A program made the position numbers and the translations under genes. A stretch of DNA of 11,997 nucleotides from Clostridiales bacterium (GTDB lineage Bacteria; Bacillota; Clostridia; Christensenellales; CAG-138), in assembly GCA_009783775.1 (NCBI GenBank), contig WRCT01000043.1, positions 1 through 11,997 of the forward strand, read 5' to 3'. This document shows, one piece after another, positions 11,810 to 11,997 of the stretch (its first letter is position 1; the number at the start of each line of letters is the position of its first letter). Under the pieces are notes generated by a model, which saw only the letters and a list, made by a program, of their open reading frames with translations, searched no databases and was not told the origin of the DNA.

Positions 11810-11997
11810 AGATCAAATCAAAGAAAAATTTTTGTATACTGCTGGCGGTTGCGGTGGTATTCGGGCTGTTTGCGGTTCTGCCGCCAACGGCAGGCGCCGA
11901 CGGCCCGCCCATCTTTGTGGGGCCGCGCGCCAATACCGCGGACGACCCTGCGGGCGCCGTCTATGTTTCCCCGAGCGGCAGCGACGCCACGGCGAAC
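11806..11997 (+). CDS. Secreted protein, 5' end only, possibly right-handed beta-helix
   Basis: 64 codons to the window edge. It starts MKIKSKKNFCILLAVAVVFG, has a clear signal peptide with likely cleavage after TAGA (about residue 31), and then reaches GAVYVSPSGSDATAN. A YVSPSGSDA motif just after the signal peptide is typical of pectate-lyase-like or DUF1565 beta-helix proteins, but the fold-bearing part is outside the window. GAGG at 11795-11798 lies 7 bases before the ATG, inside the regulator gene, and start and stop overlap as ATGA. This suggests translational coupling to the regulator. Confidence 0.75.
   Translation, partial: MKIKSKKNFCILLAVAVVFGLFAVLPPTAGADGPPIFVGPRANTADDPAGAVYVSPSGSDATAN

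Overview
The window looks like a chromosomal segment of a GC-rich Gram-positive anaerobe of the Bacillota, probably class Clostridia. The case rests on a sporulation gene (yunB), a DacF-type D-Ala-D-Ala carboxypeptidase, a dockerin-bearing secreted protein, a membrane-embedded LuxR-type regulator of a kind common in Clostridia, and a split purine pathway (PurO-type IMP cyclohydrolase beside a stand-alone AICAR transformylase). It is ordinary chromosome punctuated by an unusual density of small palindromic and tandem repeats. No phage, CRISPR array, rRNA or tRNA was seen. The lineage cannot be named from sequence reading alone.

Layout. 1-101: 5' end of an unrecognised minus-strand gene. 159-866 and 1018-2196: the last two steps of IMP synthesis, separated by a long inverted-repeat element. 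2198-2297: a heptad array and two small hairpins. 2318-4099: secreted PHP-family metallohydrolase with a C-terminal dockerin. 4200-5135: membrane-anchored family 2 glycosyltransferase. 5120-5456: nested repeats. 5484-6101: divergent pair of an XRE-type regulator and a 52-residue protein around a palindromic operator. 6109-6205: more repeats. 6378-7130: truncated IS1182-like transposase with an intact promoter. 7242-7357: a second, inverted copy of the composite repeat. 7461-8330: degenerate amidase-like membrane protein. 8332-9408: D-Ala-D-Ala carboxypeptidase, convergent with it. 9498-10151: yunB. 10152-10279: a second long inverted-repeat element. 10328-11809: 12-TM LuxR-family regulator. 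11806-11997: start of a secreted protein coupled to it by an ATGA overlap.

How it fits together. The first two enzymes together do what bifunctional PurH does elsewhere. The amidase-like protein, carboxypeptidase and YunB form a cell-wall/sporulation neighbourhood. The regulator and the protein after it are probably one transcription unit.

The most unusual observation is in the repeats. Seven intergenic arrays, built from three unrelated words, each consist of exactly four 7-base units (28 bases): ATTCCAG-type three times, TACAAAC-type twice as facing arms, GGAAAGT-type twice as facing arms. Two of the ATTCCAG arrays belong to a longer composite element that occurs in opposite orientations on either side of the regulator pair and the broken IS. 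Another palindromic element lies in frame inside the carboxypeptidase gene. Several genes also appear to be leaderless, with a -10 box about 6-7 bases before the ATG and no Shine-Dalgarno.
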